A stretch of 64,000 bases of DNA from G942493215 sp942493215 (lineage in GTDB: Bacteria > Bacillota_I > Bacilli_A > RF39 > UBA660), in the NCBI GenBank assembly GCA_942493215.1, contig OW818670.1:744001-808000 (forward strand), read 5' to 3'. A program made the position numbers and the translations under genes. Positions 41,189-49,306 of the stretch are shown piece after piece. How positions within the stretch are numbered: position 1 is the first letter of the stretch; each line of letters begins with the position of its first letter. The notes beneath the pieces were generated by a model that saw only the letters and a program-made list of their open reading frames with translations, did not search any database and was not told the origin of the DNA.

Positions 41189-41917
41189 ATGGAAAAACTT
41201 ATTATTGCTAATTTAAAAATGAATATGATTTTTAATGATGTAAAAGAATATTTAAATATCATTAATGAAAAAGTAGTTAGTGATCGGGTAGTTATTTGTC
41301 CAACTAGTATTTATGTTCCATATTTTCTAGGGCATAAATATAAAGTTGGTCTTCAAAATGCCTACTGCGAGAATAAAGGAGCCTATACTGGTGAAATATC
41401 CCCATTGCAAGCAAAAAGCTTGGGTATTAGTTATGCACTAGTTGGTCATAGTGAACGCCGTAAAATATTAAATGAAGATAATGAACTAATTCATAAAAAA
41501 TTACAAGCTATTCTAGATAATAATTTAACAGCTGTTCTTTGTATTGGTGAAACTTTAGAGGAAAAGAATATGCTTAAAACGGATACGGTTTTAAAAAGAC
41601 AATTAATTACTGCTCTTAATGATATTGATGAAAAGAAATATCAAAATATTATTATTGCTTATGAACCAGTTTGGTCTATAGGCACTAATCTTGTTCCTAC
41701 AAATAAAGAAATTGAAACAACAGCTGCTTATATCAAAAACATCGTTAGTACCAACTTCAAGATATCTAATATACCTGTTATTTATGGTGGCAGTGTTAAT
41801 GAAAAAAATATATCTGAAATCAATAAAATAGAAAATATTAATGGTGTTTTAGTAGGGGGAGCATCCCTTGACCCAGAAAAATTATTAAATATTATAGAAG
41901 TCGTTGTATTACAATGA
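41189..41917 (+). CDS. tpiA: Triosephosphate isomerase
   Basis: The enzyme interconverts dihydroxyacetone phosphate and glyceraldehyde 3-phosphate. The 242-residue product has the substrate lysine in NLKMN (Lys10), the electrophile histidine in VGHSERR and the catalytic glutamate in IAYEPVWSIG, followed by the phosphate loop GGSV and GVLVGGASL. It is the last gene of the prepilin-pgk-tpiA unit, with a terminator that starts within its last codons. Confidence 0.97.
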   Translation: MEKLIIANLKMNMIFNDVKEYLNIINEKVVSDRVVICPTSIYVPYFLGHKYKVGLQNAYCENKGAYTGEISPLQAKSLGISYALVGHSERRKILNEDNELIHKKLQAILDNNLTAVLCIGETLEEKNMLKTDTVLKRQLITALNDIDEKKYQNIIIAYEPVWSIGTNLVPTNKEIETTAAYIKNIVSTNFKISNIPVIYGGSVNEKNISEINKIENINGVLVGGASLDPEKLLNIIEVVVLQ

Positions 41918-41925
41918 CTTTTTTT
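41899..41925 (+). terminator. Intrinsic terminator after tpiA
   Basis: A 9-bp stem with one G-T pair (41899-41907 with 41911-41919) and a 3-base loop is followed by T residues; it overlaps the tpiA stop codon. Confidence 0.8.
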
Positions 41926-41942
41926 GCTAAAAACAGATAATA

Positions 41943-41949
41943 TTCGACA
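41943..41949 (-). promoter_or_regulatory. Spo0A-box-like site upstream of spo0A
   Basis: TGTCGAA on the minus strand, in the context TTTTGTCGAATA, matches the known 0A box. It lies 91 bp before the spo0A start and 45 bp before a TATAAT at 41994-41999. Autoregulation by phosphorylated Spo0A is known in Bacillus. Confidence 0.5.
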
Positions 41950-42039
41950 AAACTAGAATTTTTTTGCTCTAGTAAGTAGTAATCCAAATGTAGTATAATT
42001 TTTGTAGGCAATAGTTGTACTTTAGAGAGGAAAGACGAA

Positions 42040-42807
42040 ATGGAGAAAATTAAGGTTTTGATGATTGATGACAATATTAATTTAGTTTCAATGATTAAAG
42101 AATATTTCAAAAATCACGAATTAATTGAAGTAGTATTAGAGGCGTATGATGGTAAAGAAGGAATAGAAGTCATAACCGAAAAATTAGAATGCTATGACGT
42201 TATCATTCTTGACCTTATAATGCCTAATAAAGATGGTATTTATGTTTTAGAAGAAATGAAGAAAAGACAAATAGATAAGAAAGTAATTGTCGCTACTAGT
42301 TATAATGCTAGTGAAGTTATTAGACAAGTAGCGGATTATGGGGTTAATTATTTTATTTTAAAGCCATTTGATCTTATTGATTTAGAGAAACGTATTATCG
42401 ATATCAACAAAAAAATCCCAGCTAGTAAAACCATTGATTTTCATCATAATAATTTACAAATATCTATTACTAAAATCCTTCATGAATTAGGTATACCATC
42501 TCATATTAAAGGATATCAATACATAAGAGAAGGTATTGGTATTGTTTATGAAAGACCAGAAACAATAGGCGGTATTACTAAAGAATTATATCCCGAATTA
42601 GCGAAGAAATATAATACCACTGTATCCCGTGTTGAAAGAGCCATTAGACATGCGATCGAAGTAAGCTGGAATAGGGGCAATTGGTCATTAATGGAAGAGA
42701 TCTTTGGACATAGTGTGGATATTGATAAAGCTAAACCCACTAACTCGGAATTTATTGTTACGATTGCTGATAAATTAAGACTAGAATCTCATAAAGTCAC
42801 TAATTGA
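42040..42807 (+). CDS. spo0A: Sporulation response regulator Spo0A
   Basis: Spo0A is the master regulator of entry into sporulation. The 255-residue product has a receiver domain with Asp10, Asp11, phosphoacceptor Asp58 (ILDLIMP) and Lys108 (ILKPFD), and a C-terminal Spo0A DNA-binding domain with SRVERAIRHAIEVSWNRG in the recognition region. The C-terminal domain is diagnostic. TAGAGAGGAAA precedes the ATG. A TATAAT at 41994-41999 and a 0A-like box upstream suggest both vegetative and feedback control. A possible partner kinase is encoded at 59685. Confidence 0.97.
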   Translation: MEKIKVLMIDDNINLVSMIKEYFKNHELIEVVLEAYDGKEGIEVITEKLECYDVIILDLIMPNKDGIYVLEEMKKRQIDKKVIVATSYNASEVIRQVADYGVNYFILKPFDLIDLEKRIIDINKKIPASKTIDFHHNNLQISITKILHELGIPSHIKGYQYIREGIGIVYERPETIGGITKELYPELAKKYNTTVSRVERAIRHAIEVSWNRGNWSLMEEIFGHSVDIDKAKPTNSEFIVTIADKLRLESHKVTN

Positions 42808-42822
42808 TATTAGTGGTTTTTT
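42797..42822 (+). terminator. Intrinsic terminator after spo0A
   Basis: A 7-bp stem (42798-42804 with 42809-42815), extended by a wobble pair, with a 4-base loop and a T run overlaps the spo0A stop. Confidence 0.8.
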
Positions 42823-42847
42823 GTATGAAAAAATCACCCAGATATTC

Positions 42848-42877
42848 TTGACGCTAAATGTTAGCCCATGATATACT
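42848..42877 (+). promoter_or_regulatory. Promoter for the 42906 prepilin-lectin gene
   Basis: TTGACG (42848-42853) and TATACT (42872-42877) are 18 bp apart, with TGA before the -10 box. Confidence 0.65.
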
Positions 42878-42905
42878 TGTTGTAATAAAATAAATGGAGG
42901 TCAAT

Positions 42906-44729
42906 ATGAAAAGCGCTAACAATAATGAAATATGGGGTTCAATATATAGACCTTATCAATTAACAAAAGGATTTACGTTAATAGAATTATTAGCAGTAAT
43001 AGTAATATTAGCTGTCATCGCTTTAATAGCAACTCCAATTATCTTAGGTATTGTCGACAGTACTAAGAAGAATGCCTTTAAAGATACAGCATACGGTATA
43101 TCCTATGCAGCTCAAAATGCTTATGTGGAAATGATGTATGCTAGAGAAGAACCAAAAGATATAGAATTTTATTATACTAATGGTGTAGAGACATCAAGTC
43201 CCAGTGATTATTCTTTAAGTTATTCAGGGGCAAAACCGCAAAATGGATATGTTTTATTAAATTCCCAGGGAAAGGTTTCATTAAAGTTGTATGATGGAAA
43301 ATATTGTGCGACTAAAGGATATGATGATGCTGAAATAACTGTTGAAGTAAAAACACTAGTAGAGTGTATACCATCAGAACAAATTATAGTGACGTTAAAT
43401 GGAAGCAGTAGTGTAGAAATAGAACAAGGTGGAACATATACAGAATTAGGAGCAACAGCAATCAATGGTAAAGGAGAAGTATTTGCAGTAACGACAAGTG
43501 GCACGGTAAATACAAGTACAGCTGGCACATATACCATAACTTATACAGCAACCGATAATAAAGGCAATACGTCTACAGCAACAAGAACCGTAACTGTATC
43601 AGTACCAAATTATGCTGGCCCAGGATATATTGCAAGTAAGGGTGTAAATAGACCTGTTCTAGCAACAGGAATGACACCAATAAAATGGAGTGGTGGTGCT
43701 TGGGTTGACACAACTACAAGTGATAGTTCTTGGTATAACTACACAACAACAGATAAACAATGGGCTAATGCGCGAACAGCTGATGGCTCAATGTGGGTAT
43801 GGATACCACGATATGCTTATCAAATAGCAAGTGGCTATCATACAGCTACAGCCGGCACAATCAACATCAAGTTTTTACAAGGAACAACTAATACAACAAG
43901 TGATAGTACAACCATATATGAGGATAGTTCATCAAATACGCATTATGTAAAGGAACCAGCTTTTGCATTTGGAACAACCGAACTAACTGGTTTTTGGGTA
44001 GCAAAATTTGAAATGAGTGGAACAACGGCTTCATTAGACTCTAAACCAAACGTTGTCTCTTTAAAAAGTATAACTTTAGGTAATATGTTCATAGCATCAA
44101 GAAATATGGAAACAAATAATAAATATGGTTGGGCTTTAGCCAGTGGATTAAATACAACCACTGGAGTATTTTCAACTGATACTAATAATATAGATACGCA
44201 TATGATAAAGAGTACTGAATGGGGAGCAATCACATATTTAGCTAAGTCCACATATGGTAAAAACTCTGAAGTAACAATAAATGCTTCAGCAGGTTTTTAT
44301 ACAGGTGGTGGAGCATATGTTACTAATGTTAACCAAAGTACTACAGGTAACATATATGGAATATATGATATGTCGGGTGGATCATGTGAATATACAATGG
44401 GAAATTATAACAATAATGCCGGAAGTTCAGGCTTAACACCAAGTAGTATAAATAGCAAATATATTAATATATACTCGACAACAGGATCAGGATATGATGC
44501 ATCAAATTATGGTGATGCAATATATGAAACAAGCTCGTCATCAAGTAACTATACATCATGGTATGGTGATGCTTCTATTGTAGTAAGTACGGCATCTCCG
44601 TGGTTCGAGCAAGGTGGCTACTATGGCGATGGAGCAATTGGTGGTCTGTTCAATTTCTACGGCTTCACTGGTGCAGCGCATGCCGGCTACTCGTGGCGAA
44701 CGATCATAGCTGCAGGTACTGGGCTTTAA
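42906..44729 (+). CDS. Prepilin-type surface protein with Ig-like and C-type-lectin domains; candidate DGR target
   Basis: The ATG at 42906 after GGAGG gives 607 residues. An unusually long leader of 22 residues ends at Gly22, followed by FTLIE and a hydrophobic helix. The head module has Cys134 and Cys154. Residues about 160-232 form an Ig-like domain of the DUF5011 type (GTYTITYTATDNKGNT). The remainder is an FGE/C-type-lectin-like domain: MWVWIPRYAY, GFWVAKFEM, STEWGAITYLAK and GIYDMSGGSCEY. Residues 566-607 are encoded by a GC-rich, adenine-poor stretch and read WFEQGGYYGDGAIGGLFNFY onward, strikingly like the variable C-terminus of retroelement-diversified proteins. I infer a surface-displayed ligand-binding protein. 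No reverse transcriptase or template repeat is in the window. Confidence 0.82.
   Translation: MKSANNNEIWGSIYRPYQLTKGFTLIELLAVIVILAVIALIATPIILGIVDSTKKNAFKDTAYGISYAAQNAYVEMMYAREEPKDIEFYYTNGVETSSPSDYSLSYSGAKPQNGYVLLNSQGKVSLKLYDGKYCATKGYDDAEITVEVKTLVECIPSEQIIVTLNGSSSVEIEQGGTYTELGATAINGKGEVFAVTTSGTVNTSTAGTYTITYTATDNKGNTSTATRTVTVSVPNYAGPGYIASKGVNRPVLATGMTPIKWSGGAWVDTTTSDSSWYNYTTTDKQWANARTADGSMWVWIPRYAYQIASGYHTATAGTINIKFLQGTTNTTSDSTTIYEDSSSNTHYVKEPAFAFGTTELTGFWVAKFEMSGTTASLDSKPNVVSLKSITLGNMFIASRNMETNNKYGWALASGLNTTTGVFSTDTNNIDTHMIKSTEWGAITYLAKSTYGKNSEVTINASAGFYTGGGAYVTNVNQSTTGNIYGIYDMSGGSCEYTMGNYNNNAGSSGLTPSSINSKYINIYSTTGSGYDASNYGDAIYETSSSSSNYTSWYGDASIVVSTASPWFEQGGYYGDGAIGGLFNFYGFTGAAHAGYSWRTIIAAGTGL
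44601..44726 (+). repeat. Candidate DGR variable repeat
   Basis: From 44601 to 44699 GC is about 56% and adenine about 17%, against roughly one third GC and adenine-rich DNA around it. The codons at exposed positions (44619-44630, 44637-44639, 44658-44666, 44679-44681, 44685-44690) all end in C or T, as expected if they derive from AAY codons by adenine mutagenesis, while the scaffold codons between them (GGA, GCA, GGT, CTG, TCG, TGG, CGA) lack that pattern. Bases 44700-44726 would be the conserved 3' part. The template copy is not in this window. Confidence 0.6.
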
Positions 44730-44735
44730 TTAAAC

Positions 44736-44777
44736 AAACCATAATATTGTAAACCAAAGCAATATTATGGTTTTTTC
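44736..44777 (+). terminator. Long perfect inverted repeat and terminator after the 42906 gene
   Basis: A perfect 14-bp stem (44736-44749 with 44760-44773) with a 10-base loop and further T residues begins 7 bp after the stop. It should terminate transcription. In some DGRs a hairpin just after the variable repeat also helps mutagenic homing, so a double role is possible. Confidence 0.85.
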
Positions 44778-44816
44778 ATATCTAATTATGATAAAATAAT
44801 TATAGGAGATGATTAT

Positions 44817-46316
44817 ATGCAACCATTATTATTATGTATCTTAGATGGTGTAGGATTAACTAATGAAACAAGAGGCAATGCCTTTTTTAAAGCTAATAAA
44901 CCTAATTTTGATTATTTATGGAATAACTATCCGCATAGTAAGTTAATCGCATCTGGTGAAGCTGTAGGACTACCAACTGGCCAAATGGGTAATAGTGAAG
45001 TAGGACATTTAAATATTGGAGCAGGTAGAATTGTTTATCAGCCCCTTGAACTAATTAATTCTAAAGTAGCAACTGGTGAAATCTATCAAAATAAAGAAAT
45101 ATTGAGTGTTATGAATCATACTAAAAAGAATAATTCTAAATTACATTTCTTTGGCTTATTAAGTGATGGAGGAGTACATTCAAATATTAATCATTTATTT
45201 GCTTTAATGGATATGTGTAAAAAAGAGGGTATTACTAATGTTTATTACCATGTTTTCTTAGATGGTAGAGACACTTTTCCCGATAGTGGTATTACTTATT
45301 TAACTATGTTAGATGAGGAGATTAAAAGAATCAATCTAGGCAGTGTAGCGACTATCTCTGGACGCTATTATGCGATGGATAGGGATAATCGTTGGGATAG
45401 AGTAGAACTCGCTTATAAAGCCATTACAAGTGGTATTGGTGAAGAATATAGTAATTATAAAGATATGATTACTGATAGTTATAATAAAGGCGTATATGAT
45501 GAATTTGTTATACCTACAGTAATAGACAAAAAAGGAATAGTAGAAGCAAATGATGGATTAATCGTCTTTAATTATCGACCAGATCGTTTAAGAGAATTAT
45601 TTTATGCTTTAACTAATCCTAATTTTAAAGAATTTGAGCGACCATTTATTAATAATTTAAAGTTAGTAACGATGATGAGTGTTAGTGATGATGTTATTAC
45701 TACTAATGCCTTTAATTTAGATAGATTAACTAATACCTTAGGTGATTATTTAAGTTCTTTAGATAAGACCCAATTACGTATTGCCGAAACAGAAAAGTAT
45801 GCTCATGTTACTTATTTCTTTGATGGTGGTGTTGATAAAGAATTAAAAGGATGTAAAAGAATATTGGTACCATCACCAAAAGTTGCTACCTATGATTTAC
45901 AACCAGAAATGAGCGCCAATCAAATATCAGAAGATTTATTAAAAGAAATGGCTAATTATGATGTTATTATTTTAAATTTTGCTAATGGTGATATGGTTGG
46001 TCATACAGGTGTAATGGAAGCTGCTGTAAAAGCAGTTGAAACACTAGATATTAACCTAGGTAAAATAATTAATAAGATAAAAGAATTAAATGGGACACTA
46101 CTTGTTACGGCAGATCACGGTAACTGTGAACAAATGCTAGATTCTAATGGTAATCCCTTTACTGCTCATACTACTAATCCGGTACCTTTTATCATTATGA
46201 ATAAAGATTATGAGTTATTAGACGGTAAATTAGGTGATATAGCCCCAACTATTTTATATCTCCTTGGTTTACCTATCCCTAAAGAAATGACTGGTCAAGT
46301 ATTAATTAAACATTAA
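44817..46316 (+). CDS. gpmI: 2,3-bisphosphoglycerate-independent phosphoglycerate mutase
   Basis: The enzyme interconverts 3- and 2-phosphoglycerate using two manganese ions. The 499-residue product has the nucleophile Ser60 in GQMGNSEVGHLN, metal ligands at the N-terminus (CILDGVG) and in FANGDMVGHTG and TADHGNCEQM. A TGATAAAAT extended -10 element at 44789-44797 and a TAGGAGATG site precede the start. It is a third glycolytic locus in the window; eno is not nearby. Confidence 0.97.
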   Translation: MQPLLLCILDGVGLTNETRGNAFFKANKPNFDYLWNNYPHSKLIASGEAVGLPTGQMGNSEVGHLNIGAGRIVYQPLELINSKVATGEIYQNKEILSVMNHTKKNNSKLHFFGLLSDGGVHSNINHLFALMDMCKKEGITNVYYHVFLDGRDTFPDSGITYLTMLDEEIKRINLGSVATISGRYYAMDRDNRWDRVELAYKAITSGIGEEYSNYKDMITDSYNKGVYDEFVIPTVIDKKGIVEANDGLIVFNYRPDRLRELFYALTNPNFKEFERPFINNLKLVTMMSVSDDVITTNAFNLDRLTNTLGDYLSSLDKTQLRIAETEKYAHVTYFFDGGVDKELKGCKRILVPSPKVATYDLQPEMSANQISEDLLKEMANYDVIILNFANGDMVGHTGVMEAAVKAVETLDINLGKIINKIKELNGTLLVTADHGNCEQMLDSNGNPFTAHTTNPVPFIIMNKDYELLDGKLGDIAPTILYLLGLPIPKEMTGQVLIKH

Positions 46317-46364
46317 GACATATAATAGTAATATGTTTGACAGTCATAATTAATAATGTTAGAA

Positions 46365-46580
46365 TATAGATATATAAAGCGATGAAGGAACATAGTAATA
46401 AATTAATTTAATAAAAGAGAATTAGTGGTTGGTGCAAACTAATATTAAATATTTATGAATCTACTCCTGATGTGGATAGTTAATATCCCGGCCATGGCCG
46501 TTATCATAATTAAGACTACTATTAGGATGGTACCGCATTTATTTAAGTGCTCCTAAATGCTAGTCTTTTATTTTTAGAAA
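46365..46580 (+). ncRNA. T-box leader, serine specifier
   Basis: The T-box core AGGATGGTACCGC begins at 46524. Upstream are an AGTA element near 46394, a GGTTGGTGCAAACT segment and the specifier loop GAATCTACTCCTGA, with TCT (Ser) at 46460-46462. The terminator pairs 46512-46518 with 46561-46567 and 46522-46527 with 46551-46556, followed by a T-rich stretch. serS is the third gene downstream, which supports the reading of the specifier. The ends are estimates. Confidence 0.88.
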
Positions 46581-46590
46581 GGATTACGAT

Positions 46591-47946
46591 ATGAATAAGT
46601 TTGAAGAATTAAGAAAAGAATACCCGGAGTTTATTTTTGAAAAATATACCATTGATGAAGATAATGATTATTTAACCATTACATATTTTTTTAATATTCC
46701 TAATTTAATAGAATTTAATCCTAAGATTGTTATTCCTAAATTACCATTAAATAAAGATAATGTTAATAATAAATTTATGGAATATTTAGTTTTTCATGTG
46801 GGATTAGTTGAATTAGTAAGTTATTGGAAATGTTGTTGTTCTCCTCGTGTTATTATTAAAGCAGGATATATTAATGATGAACAAATAGAGTGGTTTAAAA
46901 AACTATATTATTATGGTCAAGGAGAATTCTTCTACACTAATAATATAGAAACTTCAATTGAAGATTTTATGCATATGGAATGTCTTGTTAAACCAATTAC
47001 TTATATAGATAATAACTATCATGGCATTGGTAATTTAATACCAATTGGTGGTGGTAAAGACTCCGTTGTTAGTATGGAATTATTAAAAAGCGAAAATAAT
47101 AGTTGTTTTATTATTAATCCTAAAAGTGCGATGTTAGAGTGTTCCCATATTGGGGGATATGATGAAACCAATACTATTACAGTTAAAAGAATATTAGATA
47201 AAAAGATTATTGATTTAAATAGTCAAGGATTCCTAAATGGTCATACACCTTTTAGTGCTCTTGTCGCATTTCTTTCTTACTTAGTTGCGTATTTATCTAA
47301 TCATAAATATATTGTTTTATCCAATGAAGGAAGTGCGAATGAAGCAACCGTTATTGGTACAAAGATAAATCATCAATATTCTAAAACATATGAATTTGAA
47401 AATGATTTTAATAATTATACGAAAAAACATTTTAATATTAATATCAAATATTTTAGTCTCCTTCGACCATTAAGTGAATTTCAGATTGGTATGTTATTTT
47501 CAAAATATTCTAAGTATCATCATACTTTTAAAAGTTGTAATGTTGGTAGTAAAAGTGAGCCTTGGGTATGGTGTTGTAACTGTCCTAAATGCTTATTTGT
47601 CTATATTATTTTAAGCTCATTTATTCCTAAAGAAGAATTAATTAGTATCTTCGGTGAAGATTTATATACTAAAGAATCATTATTAAATACTTTCTTAGAA
47701 TTAATAGGGGATGCTAAAACGAAACCATTTGAATGTATTGGTACGATTGCTGAGGTTAGATATGCTTTAACTTTAACCATAAATAATTATGAAGGTGATT
47801 TACCAAATATTCTCCAATATTATAAAGACAATTATCAACTATCAGATCTTAATGAGAAATTAGAACTTCAATATAATGATGAGAATAATCTAGATGAACA
47901 CTTTGCTAATATTGTTAAGGAGGCCTTAAATAAATATGTACGATGA
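46591..47946 (+). CDS. murL: MurL-like UDP-MurNAc-L-Ala-L-Glu epimerase
   Basis: The 451-residue product has a PP-loop-like nucleotide motif PIGGGKDSVVSMELL (Gly153-Ser158 region), a long central region with NEGSANEATVIG, and a cysteine cluster CCNCPKC in the C-terminal third that could bind a metal. From memory, length, motif and gene partner fit MurL, which uses ATP to epimerise the terminal L-Glu of UDP-MurNAc-L-Ala-L-Glu to D-Glu. It lies directly before a murD gene whose motifs look like the L-Glu-adding MurD2, and the two overlap by 11 bp. It is the first gene behind the serine T-box. I could not search databases, so the name rests on motif recall and context. Confidence 0.72.
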   Translation: MNKFEELRKEYPEFIFEKYTIDEDNDYLTITYFFNIPNLIEFNPKIVIPKLPLNKDNVNNKFMEYLVFHVGLVELVSYWKCCCSPRVIIKAGYINDEQIEWFKKLYYYGQGEFFYTNNIETSIEDFMHMECLVKPITYIDNNYHGIGNLIPIGGGKDSVVSMELLKSENNSCFIINPKSAMLECSHIGGYDETNTITVKRILDKKIIDLNSQGFLNGHTPFSALVAFLSYLVAYLSNHKYIVLSNEGSANEATVIGTKINHQYSKTYEFENDFNNYTKKHFNINIKYFSLLRPLSEFQIGMLFSKYSKYHHTFKSCNVGSKSEPWVWCCNCPKCLFVYIILSSFIPKEELISIFGEDLYTKESLLNTFLELIGDAKTKPFECIGTIAEVRYALTLTINNYEGDLPNILQYYKDNYQLSDLNEKLELQYNDENNLDEHFANIVKEALNKYVR

Positions 47947-49306
47947 TATTATTACATTATTAAAAGATAAGAAAATTGCTATCTTAGGTTTTGGTAAAGA
48001 AGGACAATCAACCTATCATTTTATTAGACGACATTTACCTGACATTTGTTTGACAATTGTCGATCGTAATGATAACTTTAAAAATACTTGTCAATTCTTG
48101 GAAAGTGATAATAATATTCTATATGTTACAGGTGATGATTATCTTAAGTCATTAAATAATTATGATTTAATTATTAAAAGTCCTGGTGTATCCTTAAAAG
48201 AAATTGATATTAGTAAAATAAAAGATAAATTAACATCCCAATTAGGTCTTATTCTAGAAAATACCAAAGCTAATGTTATTGGGATAACTGGATCAAAGGG
48301 TAAAAGTACCACGACATCATTAATTTATAAGGTGTTAATTGATCAAGGCTATGATGCTTATTTATTAGGTAATATTGGTATACCATTATTAGATTATATT
48401 GAAAAGATTACGGATAAAAGTATTATGGTTATTGAAATGGCGGCTTTACAATTAGAGTATGTTCGTAAATCACCACATATTGGTCTAGTTCTAAACTTAT
48501 TTGAAGAACATCTAGATTTCTTTGGTACACCGGATAAATATTATAGTGCTAAATTACAGATGTTTAAGTATCAAACTAACAATGATTATAGTTTATATAG
48601 TGAAGAAAATGAAACATTAAATAATTTGGTTACAAAGGGTAACTATAGTGGCAATTTAATGAATATATCATTTACAAATGATAAGGCCACTTTATATTGT
48701 GATAACAATTATATTTATTATAAAGGTGAAAGAGTATATGACTGTCATCAAGAGCGTACACTGCTTGGTAATCATAATCTTACCAATATTATGTTTGTTT
48801 TGAGTGTTGCTAAACTTTATAATTTAGATATTAATAAAGCTAGTCAATCAATAAATACCTTTGAGCCCCTTGAGCATCGTATGGAGAAAGTTGGTACATT
48901 TAAAGGAATAACTTTCTATAATGATGCGATTGCAACTATTCCTAATGCTACTATTAACTGTATAGAAGCTTTAAAGAGTGTTGATACTTTAATATTAGGG
49001 GGATTAGATCGCGGTATTGATTATGAACCACTTATTAGTTATTTAACAACATCGACTGTTAATAACATAATATGTATGCCTATATCGGGTAATAAAATAG
49101 GATCCGAATTAGAAAAAAGAAGTAATAAGAAAATATATTACATTGAGGACTTTAAAGAAGTAGTTAATACAGCATATAAAATAACTGAACAGTCAAAGAT
49201 ATGTTTATTATCACCTGCGGCTCCTAGTTATAATCAATTCAAAAACTTTGAAGAAAAAGGAAAAATATATAAAGAATTAATAAAAGAAGGTGCTAAAAAT
49301 GATTGA
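47936..49306 (+). CDS. murD2: UDP-MurNAc-L-alanine-glutamate ligase, MurD2-like
   Basis: The 456-residue Mur ligase has a Rossmann-like N-terminal domain (AILGFGKEGQST), the ATP loop TGSKGKSTTTSL (Gly119-Thr125 core), MAALQLEYV, the carbamylated-lysine region, FYNDAIATIPNATI and LSPAAPSYNQFKNFEEKG. Canonical MurD normally has TGTNGKTT, SSFQLE, NDSKATN and SPACASFDMF; the altered forms fit MurD2, which adds L-Glu and works with MurL. It overlaps murL by 11 bp and serS by 8 bp, so all three are translated from one message. Ordinary D-Glu-adding MurD remains the alternative. Confidence 0.8.
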   Translation: MYDDIITLLKDKKIAILGFGKEGQSTYHFIRRHLPDICLTIVDRNDNFKNTCQFLESDNNILYVTGDDYLKSLNNYDLIIKSPGVSLKEIDISKIKDKLTSQLGLILENTKANVIGITGSKGKSTTTSLIYKVLIDQGYDAYLLGNIGIPLLDYIEKITDKSIMVIEMAALQLEYVRKSPHIGLVLNLFEEHLDFFGTPDKYYSAKLQMFKYQTNNDYSLYSEENETLNNLVTKGNYSGNLMNISFTNDKATLYCDNNYIYYKGERVYDCHQERTLLGNHNLTNIMFVLSVAKLYNLDINKASQSINTFEPLEHRMEKVGTFKGITFYNDAIATIPNATINCIEALKSVDTLILGGLDRGIDYEPLISYLTTSTVNNIICMPISGNKIGSELEKRSNKKIYYIEDFKEVVNTAYKITEQSKICLLSPAAPSYNQFKNFEEKGKIYKELIKEGAKND

